A DNA stretch of 64,000 nt. Source: Palsa-739 sp035532535 (GTDB taxonomy: Bacteria; Actinomycetota; Thermoleophilia; Gaiellales; Gaiellaceae). The stretch lies in NCBI GenBank assembly GCA_035532535.1, contig DATKQT010000034.1, positions 17,503-81,502 on the forward strand, read 5' to 3'. This document shows positions 25,032-33,149 of this stretch, piece after piece (the stretch's first letter is position 1; the number at the start of each line of letters is the position of its first letter). The notes beneath the pieces were generated by a model, which saw only the letters and a program-made list of their open reading frames with translations, did not search any database and was not told the DNA's origin. The position numbers were made by a program, and so were the translations under genes.

Positions 25032-25357
25032 ATCAGCCGGGCTTCTTCGTCGGCCGTCCGCTCGGCCGTCGGCAGCAGCTCGAGCCGCTCGTCCGGGATC
25101 GGCTCACCGCTCTCGATTGAAAGGCCGTACGTGCCGGCGGCGAGGCGCGCCTCCGCGCGCTCGACCGCTTCGAGCTGGCCGCGCAGGTCGTCGGAGAGGC
25201 CTTCGTCGAGCTCGTCCTCATAGGTGTCGGAGGCGAGGTTCGCCGGGTCCTCGTCGTCGAACTCCTCGGCGTCGTCCTGGTGGGCGAGCCGCTTGAGCGA
25301 ACGCTCGATGCGGGCGCGCTCGGCGGCGAGCAACTCGCGTGCGTGGTCGATGTCCAT
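25028..25357 (-). CDS. DksA/TraR-like protein lacking zinc cysteines
   Basis: 109 residues: helical hairpin N-terminus (MDIDHARELLAAERARIERS), an acidic middle (EEFDDEDPANLASDTYEDEL) and a GTYGLSIESGEPIPDERLEL stretch that matches the DksA/TraR zinc-finger region, but with no cysteine anywhere. The family modulates RNA polymerase through its secondary channel; whether the cysteine-free form does so is unknown. It overlaps the ROK kinase start. Confidence 0.78.
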   Translation of the reverse strand: MDIDHARELLAAERARIERSLKRLAHQDDAEEFDDEDPANLASDTYEDELDEGLSDDLRGQLEAVERAEARLAAGTYGLSIESGEPIPDERLELLPTAERTADEEARLI

Positions 25358-25366
25358 GCCCGGACC

Positions 25367-26944
25367 CTACCGATCCACATCGAGCCGCGCCGCTTCGAGG
25401 TCGAGGTCTCGCTGCACGCGCTGGACGACGTTGTCGTCGACGATCCGGTCGTTCCGGAGGGCAAGGAGCGCCGCCTGCTCCGCGCTCAGGAGCTCACGCA
25501 TCACGCGCTGGTAGGCCTGCGATTGCTCCTCGATCGCGCCGTCGTCCTCGTCGTCGAACCGGGCGCGGAAGCGCCTGGCGCGGAAGGTGAGCTGACCGCG
25601 AAGCCGCTCGGCGGTGTCCGGCCGGACGGAGCCGTCGGCGATCAGCTCGTCGAGCCGGGCGATCGCGGCTTCGGCCGCCTTGATGCGAGCCTTCGACTCC
25701 TCGCGCTCGGCGCCGCCGTCGTCGCTGATGTTCAGCACATGGATCAGCGCGGGCAGCGTCAGGCCCTGGAGCACGAGCGTCGCGACGATCACCGCGAACG
25801 TCAGGAACACGATCAGGCCGCGGTCGGGAAAGCCGATCGGGAGCGCGAGCGCCGCGATGAGCGAAACGGCGCCGCGAATGCCCGTCCACGAGATGAGCGC
25901 CGGGAACTGCCACGGCGGGTACGGGTCATGCTCGCGGATCGACCGGAAGAGAAACCGGGGCAGATACGCGAAGACTGGCACCCAGACGAGGCGCGTGACG
26001 ATGACCGCCGCGCAGACGAGTACGGAGTACGCGGTGAGCTTCCCCGAGCTGATCCCGGACAGTGCGTCCACGATCGGCCGCAGCTGCAGACCGACGAGGA
26101 CGAAGACGAGCGCGTTGACGAGGAAGACGAAGATCTCCCAGAAGGCGTCGCCCGAGAGTCGCGTTCGCTCGGTCGTCAGCTCGGGCGTGTACCAGCCCAT
26201 GTAGACGCCGATCGTGACCGCGGCGAGGACGCCCGACACGCCGGCTGCGTCCGCGGGCAGATAGGCGAGGTAGCCGCTCAGCACCGCGATCGCCACCTCG
26301 ATCGGCGGGTTGTCCAGCCGGCGGCGGATCTGCCGGACGACCCAGCCGACCGCGAGACCTATGGCGATGCCGCCGACGACGTTCAGCACGACGCGTCCCG
26401 ACGTGTCGAGGAGCGAGAACGTCCCGCCGACGGCGGCCCCGATCGCCGCCTTGTACAGGACGAGCGCCGTCCCGTCGTTGACGAGGCTCTCTCCCTCGAT
26501 GATCGAGACGATGCGACGCGGCGCTCCGAGCCGGCGCGTGATCTCCGTCGCCGCGAGCGCATCCGTTGGGGAGACGATTGCGCCGAGCGTGAACGCCACC
26601 GCCCACGACAGGTGCACCCACTCGTGTGCGACGACCCCGACGGTGGCCATCGTCGCTCCGACGAGGCCGAACGCGAGGAACGAGATCGGCCGCTTGTTCG
26701 CGCGCAGGTCGCGGAGCGACGTGAAGAACGCGCCCGAGTACAGGAGCGGCGGGAGCACGGCCACGAGCACGACCTCCGGCGGCAGGACGACGTGCGGCAG
26801 CCCGGGGACGAAGCCCATGGCGACGCCGCCGACGACGAGCAGGATCGGCAGCGGCACGCGCAGCGTCGGCGCGAGCACGAGCAACCCTCCGGCCGCCACG
26901 AGCAGGCCGAGGAGCTCGAGGTCCTGGTGCGCGCCGAAGTGCAA
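25367..26944 (-). CDS. CPA1-family Na+/H+ antiporter
   Basis: 525 residues with ~12 membrane helices and a C-terminal cytoplasmic tail of ~120 residues. Key motifs: TLGAIVSPTDALAATEI, the ND pair in IIEGESLVNDGTALVLYK and WTGIRGAVSLIAALALP. TTG 26944 (LHFGAHQDLELLGLLVAA) is the best start; everything upstream is antisense to the divergent NUDIX gene 30 bases away. Exchanges Na+ or K+ for protons. Confidence 0.9.
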   Translation of the reverse strand: MHFGAHQDLELLGLLVAAGGLLVLAPTLRVPLPILLVVGGVAMGFVPGLPHVVLPPEVVLVAVLPPLLYSGAFFTSLRDLRANKRPISFLAFGLVGATMATVGVVAHEWVHLSWAVAFTLGAIVSPTDALAATEITRRLGAPRRIVSIIEGESLVNDGTALVLYKAAIGAAVGGTFSLLDTSGRVVLNVVGGIAIGLAVGWVVRQIRRRLDNPPIEVAIAVLSGYLAYLPADAAGVSGVLAAVTIGVYMGWYTPELTTERTRLSGDAFWEIFVFLVNALVFVLVGLQLRPIVDALSGISSGKLTAYSVLVCAAVIVTRLVWVPVFAYLPRFLFRSIREHDPYPPWQFPALISWTGIRGAVSLIAALALPIGFPDRGLIVFLTFAVIVATLVLQGLTLPALIHVLNISDDGGAEREESKARIKAAEAAIARLDELIADGSVRPDTAERLRGQLTFRARRFRARFDDEDDGAIEEQSQAYQRVMRELLSAEQAALLALRNDRIVDDNVVQRVQRDLDLEAARLDVDR

Positions 26945-26974
26945 GCCAGGAGCCTGCCAGACTGGCCCGTGGCC

Positions 26975-27379
26975 ATGATCGAGCACCCTCCCTCGGTCAC
27001 CCTCGTCGTCACCGACGGCGACGATCTCGTTCTCGTCCGACAGCCGCGGCCCGGCGCCGGGAGCACCGTGCTGGAGCTTCCGGCCGGCAAGGTCGAACCG
27101 GGCGAGACGCTGCACGAGGCCGCCGACCGCGAGCTCGCCGAAGAGTGCGGGCTCGCCGTCGGCGAATGGACGGAGCTCGGCTCCTTCTGGGCGGCGCCCG
27201 CGTACTCGACGGAGCGGGTCACCGTGCTCGCGGGCGCTGCCTCCGCGACGGCGGAGGCCGAGGCCGACGAGGACGAGGAGATCGAGGTCGTCCGGCTGCC
27301 CGCGACCGAGGTGCTCGCGCGGCTCGAAGACGGAATCTCGATCGCCGCGTACGCCCTCTGGATGAGACACTACCGCTGA
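26975..27379 (+). CDS. NUDIX hydrolase, ADP-ribose pyrophosphatase-like
   Basis: 134-residue NUDIX protein. The box GX5EX7REUXEEXGU is complete at residues ~38-60, beginning GKVEPGETLHEAADRELAEE. The upstream LELPAG and downstream SFWAAPAYSTERVTV resemble ADP-sugar pyrophosphatases. ATG 26975 (or GTG 26969) starts the protein. Confidence 0.88.
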   Translation: MIEHPPSVTLVVTDGDDLVLVRQPRPGAGSTVLELPAGKVEPGETLHEAADRELAEECGLAVGEWTELGSFWAAPAYSTERVTVLAGAASATAEAEADEDEEIEVVRLPATEVLARLEDGISIAAYALWMRHYR

Positions 27380-27684
27380 TGGAGCTCGACCAGCCGTACG
27401 TCTGGATCACGACGCGCAAGCTCAAGCCCGGCATGCGCGAGGAGTTCAGCCGCTCGTGGCGACCGAGTGAGTTCCCGCCCGGGATGCTGCGCGCCTACGA
27501 GCTCACGTCGCCGGACGGGAACGAGGTCGTCGGCATCTCCATCTGGGAGTCGGCCGAGTCGCGCGACGAATACCGCAAGTCCGAGGTCGAGTCACAGCGG
27601 CGTCAGGCAATGGCGCCCTACGTGCTCGAGGAGCAATCCGGCTTCTACCTCGCGCGCGAGCTCAGGATGCCGAAGAGCAATTGA
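27379..27684 (+). CDS. Small ABM/Dabb-like protein of unknown function
   Basis: 101 residues, start overlapping the NUDIX stop by one base (TGATG). The pattern (VWITTRKLKPGMREEFSRSW near the start, VVGISIWESAESRDEYRKSE in the middle) is that of a ferredoxin-like alpha/beta barrel dimer found in antibiotic-biosynthesis-monooxygenase-like proteins. No catalytic residue can be assigned. Confidence 0.7.
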   Translation: MELDQPYVWITTRKLKPGMREEFSRSWRPSEFPPGMLRAYELTSPDGNEVVGISIWESAESRDEYRKSEVESQRRQAMAPYVLEEQSGFYLARELRMPKSN

Positions 27685-27782
27685 CACTCTCGTACCACTG
27701 ACGACGGAGTACCTAGTACCGGCCCCGCTCGTCCCGCATGGCACCGCCAAGGCCGGTACTTAGTACCCGCCTCAAAGTGTCA
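27682..27782. repeat. Nested imperfect palindrome at a convergent gene junction
   Basis: Outer arms TGACACT (27682-27688)/AGTGTCA (27776-27782), inner arms GTACCTAGTACCGGCC (27709-27724)/GGCCGGTACTTAGTAC (27751-27766, two mismatches). It lies between two convergent genes and may act as a bidirectional terminator. Related GGTACCTGGTAC sequence occurs at 58551. Confidence 0.65.
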
Positions 27783-27793
27783 CGGGGGTGTCA

Positions 27794-28231
27794 CTACCTC
27801 GCGGAGCGGTTGAGCTCTGCGAGCCCACGCGCGACGCGGGCGGCGGCTCGGCCGAGCTCGGCCCCGGCTTCGGCGTCGCCGACGACGCTCGAGCTCAGGC
27901 GGTCGGCGGCGCGCAGCGCGAGCGCGACCACCTCATCGGCATACCTGGCGATCTCCTCCGGCACGCGCACGATCTCGGTGCGTGTCTCGTCGTTGCGATC
28001 GGCCATGAACGCCGTATAAGCAGCTGCGTCCTCGTCCGCGAGCCGGAGCAGGTCGGACACGAGCTCCTGCGCGCGCGCGGCATCCGCCTCGTTTCCGGCG
28101 TAGTGCGCCGCCAGCTGGGCGAGCGCGGCCGCCAAGGCCGCGGTCAGCGCGGTCGCTGCGCCGCTCGCGGGCGCCGGCGTCCGCTCGCCGATCGCGGCGA
28201 GAAGGTCAGCGACTCGCTGTTCGCTCAGCAT
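27794..28231 (-). CDS. Cyclodeaminase/methenyl-THF cyclohydrolase-family protein
   Basis: 145 residues of the FTCD-C/FchA fold: all-helical, with PAPASGAATALTAALAAALA and SSSVVGDAEAGAELGRAAA. Members act as formimino-THF cyclodeaminase or, in C1-oxidising bacteria, as methenyl-THF cyclohydrolase. As last gene of the corrinoid operon, a methenyl-THF to formyl-THF step fits, feeding Fhs. It is shorter than typical FchA (~200 residues). The ATG lies 26 bases inside the GMC gene end. Confidence 0.82.
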   Translation of the reverse strand: MLSEQRVADLLAAIGERTPAPASGAATALTAALAAALAQLAAHYAGNEADAARAQELVSDLLRLADEDAAAYTAFMADRNDETRTEIVRVPEEIARYADEVVALALRAADRLSSSVVGDAEAGAELGRAAARVARGLAELNRSAR

Positions 28232-29783
28232 GGCGGTAGAACGTTGCACGGATCGGCTCGAGCGGCGTGTTCCCACGGATCAGGTCGGCCGCTTTCTCGG
28301 CCACCATCATCACCGGCGCATAGATGTTCCCGTTGGGGACGAACGGAAAGACGGACGCGTCGACGACGCGCAGACCGTCGAACCCGTAGACGCGCATCGT
28401 CTGCGGATCGACGACGCTCCCCATCGCGCACGTGCACGAGGGATGGAGCGCGGTCTCCGCATCGCGCGCGACCCAGCCGAGGACCTCCTCGTCCGTCGCG
28501 ACCGCCGGGCCGGGCGACGTCTCGCCGCCGTTGTACGGATCGAACGCCGGCTGGTCGAGGATGTTCCGCGCAACGCGGATCGCTTCCACCCACTCGCGCC
28601 GATCCTGGTCGGTCGAGAGATAGTTGAAACGCAGCGCCGGCTTCACGCGCGGATCGTCGCTGACGATCTTCACCGAGCCGCGCGCATCCGAGTACATCGG
28701 ACCGACGTGCACCTGGTACCCGTGCGCCGCCGCCGGGGCCGAGCCGTCGTAGCGGATCGCGAGCGGCAGGAAATGGAACATGAGATTCGGGTACGCAACG
28801 TCGTCGTTCGAGCGGACGAAGCCGCCCGCTTCGAAGTGGTTCGACGCGCCCGGTCCGTCGCGGAAGAAGAGCCAGCGTGCACCGATGTACGGCCGCTTCC
28901 ACTTCTTCAGCGCGGGCTGCATCGACACGGGCTGCGTCGACTCGTGCTGGACGTACACCTCGAGATGGTCTTGCAGGTTCTCGCCCACCGGTAGATCGTC
29001 CACGAGGCCGGAGAGCTGCAGCAGCTGCGGGGAGTTGATCGCCCCGCCGCACAGGATGACCTCGTTCGCGCGCACGACATTGCCGCCACTGATCTCGACG
29101 CCGACCGCGCGCTTCCCGTTGAAGAGGATTCCGCCCACGAAGGTGTTGCAGCGCACCTCGAGATTCGGCCGGTCCATGACCGGATGGAGATACGCACGCG
29201 CGGCGCTCAGCCGACGGCCGCGCTCGATCGTGCGGTCGAACGCCGCGAACCCTTCCTGCCGGTAGCCATTCACGTCCTTCGTCAGCTCGTACCCGGCCTG
29301 CTGCACGGCCTCGAAGAACGCGCCGAAGAGGGGCGACGTCGCCGGCCCGCGCTCGAGCACGATCGGCCCGTCGCCCCCGCGCCATTCGTCGGCGCCCGCG
29401 AGGCACATCTCCATCTTCTTGAAATACGGCAGGCAGTGCGCGTAGTCCCACTCCTCGATCCCCCAGCGCTCGTAGTCGAGCGGGTTGCCGCGCTGGAAGA
29501 TCATCCCGTTGATCGAGCTCGATCCGCCGAGCACCTTGCCGCGCGCGTGATAGATGCGGCGGCCATTCATGTGCGGTTCCGGCTCCGACTCGTACATCCA
29601 GTCGTAGCGCGGATTGCCGATCGGGAACGCGAGCGCCGCGGGCATGTGGATGAACGGATCCCACAGGTGATCCGGGCGGCCGGCTTCGAGGACGAGCACG
29701 CGCGTCCCGGCGTCCTCGGTCAGCCGCGCCGCGAGCGCGCAGCCGGCTGAGCCGCCGCCGACGATGACGTAGTCCCACGTCAT
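28206..29783 (-). CDS. betA: GMC-family oxidoreductase, choline dehydrogenase-like
   Basis: 525-residue FAD enzyme. ADP-binding motif DYVIVGGGSAGCALAARL at the N-terminus, GMC signature RGKVLGGSSSINGMIFQRG near residue 82, and the C-terminal active-site region LHPSCTCAMG with PNGNIYAPVMMVAEKAADL. It would oxidise choline to betaine aldehyde, supported by the aldehyde dehydrogenase gene that it overlaps (ATGA) and the betaine transporter in the window. GMC substrate assignment by sequence is weak; another alcohol is possible. Confidence 0.85.
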   Translation of the reverse strand: MTWDYVIVGGGSAGCALAARLTEDAGTRVLVLEAGRPDHLWDPFIHMPAALAFPIGNPRYDWMYESEPEPHMNGRRIYHARGKVLGGSSSINGMIFQRGNPLDYERWGIEEWDYAHCLPYFKKMEMCLAGADEWRGGDGPIVLERGPATSPLFGAFFEAVQQAGYELTKDVNGYRQEGFAAFDRTIERGRRLSAARAYLHPVMDRPNLEVRCNTFVGGILFNGKRAVGVEISGGNVVRANEVILCGGAINSPQLLQLSGLVDDLPVGENLQDHLEVYVQHESTQPVSMQPALKKWKRPYIGARWLFFRDGPGASNHFEAGGFVRSNDDVAYPNLMFHFLPLAIRYDGSAPAAAHGYQVHVGPMYSDARGSVKIVSDDPRVKPALRFNYLSTDQDRREWVEAIRVARNILDQPAFDPYNGGETSPGPAVATDEEVLGWVARDAETALHPSCTCAMGSVVDPQTMRVYGFDGLRVVDASVFPFVPNGNIYAPVMMVAEKAADLIRGNTPLEPIRATFYRHAERTASR

Positions 29784-31201
29784 TGCGAGATGACCACCGT
29801 CTGCAGCTCGCTGAACGCCTCCAGCGGCGACGAGCCGCCGACGCGGCCGATGCCGCTCGCGGTGCCGGCGCGGCCGCCGAAGGGCAGATGCGTCTCCCAG
29901 TAGTTGGACGACTCGTTGATGTTCAGCCAGCCGGTCTTCACCTCGTCCGCGTAGCGCAGCCCCTTCGCGAGGTCGCGCGTGAAGATCGCGGACAGCAGCC
30001 CGTACGGCGAGGCGTTCGCGAGCTCGATCGCCTGCTCGAGCGAGTCGATCTCGACGACCGGCGCGACCGGCCCGAACGTCTCCTCGGTCGCGACGAGCGC
30101 GTCGGCGGGCACACCGTCGAGGACGGTCGGCTGCCAGTACAGATCGGTGGGAAAGCCCGACGCGCGCGCGCCGCCGTGGACGACCTCCGCCCCGCGCTGC
30201 ACCGCGTCGGCGACGTGCTCGTCCATCTTCGCGGCGACACCTTCGTTGTTCAGCGGCCCCATCGTCGTGCCGTCCGCGAGCGGGTCACCGAGGACGATCG
30301 TGCTCATGCGCTCCAAGAGCTTCGCGACGAACTCCTCGCGCACGTCGCGGTGGACGAGCAGGCGCTCGCCGGCGGTGCAGCTCTGGCCGGAGCAGAGGAA
30401 GCAGGCGGCGACGGTCGCCTCCGCGGCGAGGTCGAGGTCGGCGTCGTCGAGGACGACGACCGGCCCGTTGCCGCCCAGCTCGAGAATGGCCGCCTTGCCC
30501 GCCGCGGCTTCCGCGACGCGGCGCCCGGTCTCGGTCGAGCCGATGAAGCCGACGCCGTGCGTGCCCGGATTTCGCGCGATCTCGTCGCCGACGACGGAGC
30601 CAGGCCCGGTGACGAAGTTGAAGACGCCCGGCGGCAGGTCAGCCTCGGCGACACATTCGGCGAGCGCGATCCCGGCGACCGCTGTCGTCGACGCAGGCGT
30701 CCACACGATGGTGTTGCCCGCGGCGAGCGCAGGCGCGATCAGCTCCGCCGGCATCGTGTACGGCCAGTTCCACGGCGTGATGACGCCGATGACGCCGCGC
30801 GGCCGGCGCACGAGCAGCACGCGCTTCCCTGCCGACACCGAGTTCGCGAGCCGGCCCTCGAGCCGCTTCCCGTCCTCGGCAGCGTTGCGCCAGTACGCGA
30901 CCAGCTCCTCCACCTCGTCGCGCGACTCGGCGAGCGGCTTGCCCTGGTCGAGCGTGAGCGCGTGCACGAGCGCGTCGCGCCGTTTCTCCACCTCGTCCGC
31001 GACGCGGTTCAGGAACGCCGCGCGGTCGAACGGGGAGAGCCGAGCCCACGCCGGCGCAGCCTCGTTCGCCGCGGCGATCGCACGCTGCGCGTCCCCGCGC
31101 CCGCCCTTCTGCACGACCCCGATCTTCTCGCCCGTCGCGGGCGACTCGGCCTCGAACGTCTCGCCGGAAAGGGCGACGGCCCACTCCCCGCGGATGAACA
31201 T
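29780..31201 (-). CDS. Aldehyde dehydrogenase, betaine-aldehyde type
   Basis: 473-residue NAD(P)-dependent aldehyde dehydrogenase. GVIGVITPWNWPYTMP, NAD-fold GFIGSTETGRRV, general base Glu in LELGGNG and catalytic Cys in CSGQSCTAGERLLVH are present. It would convert betaine aldehyde to glycine betaine. Start ATG overlaps the MttB-family stop and the stop overlaps the GMC start, so it is locked into the operon. Family members vary in substrate, so the betaine role rests on context. Confidence 0.85.
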   Translation of the reverse strand: MFIRGEWAVALSGETFEAESPATGEKIGVVQKGGRGDAQRAIAAANEAAPAWARLSPFDRAAFLNRVADEVEKRRDALVHALTLDQGKPLAESRDEVEELVAYWRNAAEDGKRLEGRLANSVSAGKRVLLVRRPRGVIGVITPWNWPYTMPAELIAPALAAGNTIVWTPASTTAVAGIALAECVAEADLPPGVFNFVTGPGSVVGDEIARNPGTHGVGFIGSTETGRRVAEAAAGKAAILELGGNGPVVVLDDADLDLAAEATVAACFLCSGQSCTAGERLLVHRDVREEFVAKLLERMSTIVLGDPLADGTTMGPLNNEGVAAKMDEHVADAVQRGAEVVHGGARASGFPTDLYWQPTVLDGVPADALVATEETFGPVAPVVEIDSLEQAIELANASPYGLLSAIFTRDLAKGLRYADEVKTGWLNINESSNYWETHLPFGGRAGTASGIGRVGGSSPLEAFSELQTVVISQ

Positions 31202-32637
31202 CAGTCGCCGAGCTCCGTGCGCCGCCGATCGACGTACGCCTTCAGCTCGGCCTCGAGCTCGGCGTCGATCGGCGGCTTCTCGTACTCCTCGAGCGTCTGC
31301 TTCCAGATGTCGGTCGCGCGCGTCGCCGTGTCGCGGCCGCCGTTGCGGTTCCAGCGCTCGTAGTTCTCCGTCGAGGACACAAGCGGCCGGTAGAAGCACT
31401 CGCGGAAGCGCTCGAGCGTGTGCGCGGCGCCGAGGAAGTGCCCGCCCTGCCCCACCTCTTCGTGCGCCGAGTACGCGAGCGTCTCCTCGTTGATCTCGAG
31501 CGGCTGGAACACGGCGTGCAGCATGCGCAGCGTCTCGACGTCGGTGACGAACTTCTCGTAGCAGGTGACGAGCGCCGACTCGAGCCAGCCCGCCGAGTGC
31601 ATGACGAAGTTCGTGCCGGCGAGGAACGTCGGCCAGAGCGACATCATCGACTCGTAGCCCGCCTGCGCGTCGACGACCTGCGAGGATGTCAGCGCGCCGC
31701 CGCCGCGGAACGGCAGGTTGTAGTGGCGCGCGATCTGGCCGGTGCAGAAGAGGCCGACCGCCGACTCGGGCGTCCCGAAGGCCGGCGAGCCCGACTGCAT
31801 GTCGGTGTTCGAGAGGAACGAGCCGAAGACGACCGGGCAGCCGGGGCGGATCGTCTGCACGAGCGCGATGCCCGCGAGCGCCTCCGCAATCTGTTGCGCG
31901 AGCGTCGCCGCGACCGAGACGGGCGACATCGCGCCCATGAGCAGGAACGGCGTGACCACTGTTGCCTGCCCCGCCTTCGCGTACTCGATGAGCGCCGACA
32001 GCATGCGGTCGTCGTAGCGCAGCGGCGAGTTGACGTTGATGAGGGAGATGACCGCGGGCGTCTTCTCGAGCGAATCCCGTCCAAAGATCATCTCCGCCAT
32101 TGCGATCGTGTCGCGCGCGTTCGGGCCGGACGTGACCGAGCCCATGAACGGCTTGTCCGACAGCGTCGTCAGCGCGAACACCATGTCGAGGTGACGCGAG
32201 TCGAGCGGCAGGTCGTTCGGCTCGCAGATCGTGCCGCCCGGCGAGTCGAGCTGCGGGAACGCCTGTGCGAGCTTGACGAAGTTCTGGAAGTCGTCGTAGG
32301 TCGCGTCGCGGCGCTCGAGGCCCTCGCGCACGAACGGGCAGCCGTAGACGGCGGAGAACACCATGTGCTTGCCGCCGATGTGCACGGTTCGCTCGGAGTT
32401 GCGCGCCTGCAGGTCGAACTCCGGCGGCGCCTTCGCCACCTGCTCGAGAATCCAGTCGGGATCGAACTTGACGAGCTCGCCCTCGACGTTCTGGCCCGCG
32501 GCCTTGAAGGTCTCGAGCGCCTCCTCGTACAGGAACTCGATCCCGAGCTCGCTGACGATGCGGCGCCAGCCGCGCTCGAGCTCTTGCAGCGCAAAGTCGT
32601 CGAGGATCTCGTACCGCGGCATCTCGTTGATCAGCAC
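31201..32637 (-). CDS. MttB-superfamily corrinoid methyltransferase, non-pyrrolysine (glycine betaine type)
   Basis: 478-residue TIM-barrel methyltransferase of the trimethylamine methyltransferase superfamily. Family stretches: ISLINVNSPLRYDDRMLSAL, GQIARHYNLPFRGGG and QGGHFLGAAHTLERFRECFY. The frame has no internal amber codon, so it belongs to the non-pyrrolysine branch, whose characterised members demethylate quaternary amines (glycine betaine, proline betaine, carnitine) onto a corrinoid protein. Choline-to-betaine genes downstream and a betaine transporter in the window make betaine likeliest. GTG 32637, or ATG 32622, initiates; the former overlaps the DUF1638 stop. Confidence 0.88.
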   Translation of the reverse strand: MLINEMPRYEILDDFALQELERGWRRIVSELGIEFLYEEALETFKAAGQNVEGELVKFDPDWILEQVAKAPPEFDLQARNSERTVHIGGKHMVFSAVYGCPFVREGLERRDATYDDFQNFVKLAQAFPQLDSPGGTICEPNDLPLDSRHLDMVFALTTLSDKPFMGSVTSGPNARDTIAMAEMIFGRDSLEKTPAVISLINVNSPLRYDDRMLSALIEYAKAGQATVVTPFLLMGAMSPVSVAATLAQQIAEALAGIALVQTIRPGCPVVFGSFLSNTDMQSGSPAFGTPESAVGLFCTGQIARHYNLPFRGGGALTSSQVVDAQAGYESMMSLWPTFLAGTNFVMHSAGWLESALVTCYEKFVTDVETLRMLHAVFQPLEINEETLAYSAHEEVGQGGHFLGAAHTLERFRECFYRPLVSSTENYERWNRNGGRDTATRATDIWKQTLEEYEKPPIDAELEAELKAYVDRRRTELGD

Positions 32638-33149
32638 AGGAGCTTCTCCAGTTCTCGTTCGAGCCCGATGACACCAGTCTCTCGCACCTCGAGCGGCAGC
32701 TGCAGGAGTGCGGCTGCGTGCTCCGCGCCGGCATGCAGCTCCGCCGTCGGCTCCTGCGCGAGCCAGACGCAGCGCTCGTAGTTGCGGAAGTAGTCGTCGC
32801 GCAGCTCCGGGTGGCGGTCGAGACCGAGCCCGCGCCAGACGACGCGGTCGAAGCTGCGGACGAGGAAGTCGGTGAGGAAGTACGTCGCCGGCTCGTGCTC
32901 GGCGCCGTACACCTCGTAGCAGTGCGCGCCGACGAGCCGGTCGAAGCCGGCGAGGTCGGCGCCGCAGTGCGCGTACGCGACGACGACCTCGTCGCCGTTC
33001 GCGGCCTCCTCCACGGCCGCGCGGATCCGCTCCGGCCGGTTGTGGAGCTCCGGCGGCACCGGGCGCACGTCGACGTCCCAGCCGCGCCGTGCAGCGATCT
33101 GCTTCACGTGGATGGCGAGCGCGCCGCAGCTGACGACGACCTTCGTCAT
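32631..33149 (-). CDS. DUF1638-family protein
   Basis: 172 residues, matching the DUF1638 pattern: VVSCGALAIHVKQIAARRGW, HNRPERIRAAVEEAA, VAYAHCGADLAGFDRLVGAH and YFLTDFLVRSFDRVVWRGLG. No biochemical function is established to my knowledge, but the family is repeatedly found beside MttB-like methyltransferases and corrinoid proteins. Conserved Cys and His (CG at residue 8, H/C at 61-62) suggest a metal or cofactor site. Coupled on both sides by overlaps. Confidence 0.85.
   Translation of the reverse strand: MTKVVVSCGALAIHVKQIAARRGWDVDVRPVPPELHNRPERIRAAVEEAANGDEVVVAYAHCGADLAGFDRLVGAHCYEVYGAEHEPATYFLTDFLVRSFDRVVWRGLGLDRHPELRDDYFRNYERCVWLAQEPTAELHAGAEHAAALLQLPLEVRETGVIGLERELEKLLC

Noticed and set aside
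31201..32637. Pyrrolysine-containing MttB
   Set aside because: The frame runs to its end without an internal TAG, so it is the non-pyrrolysine branch.
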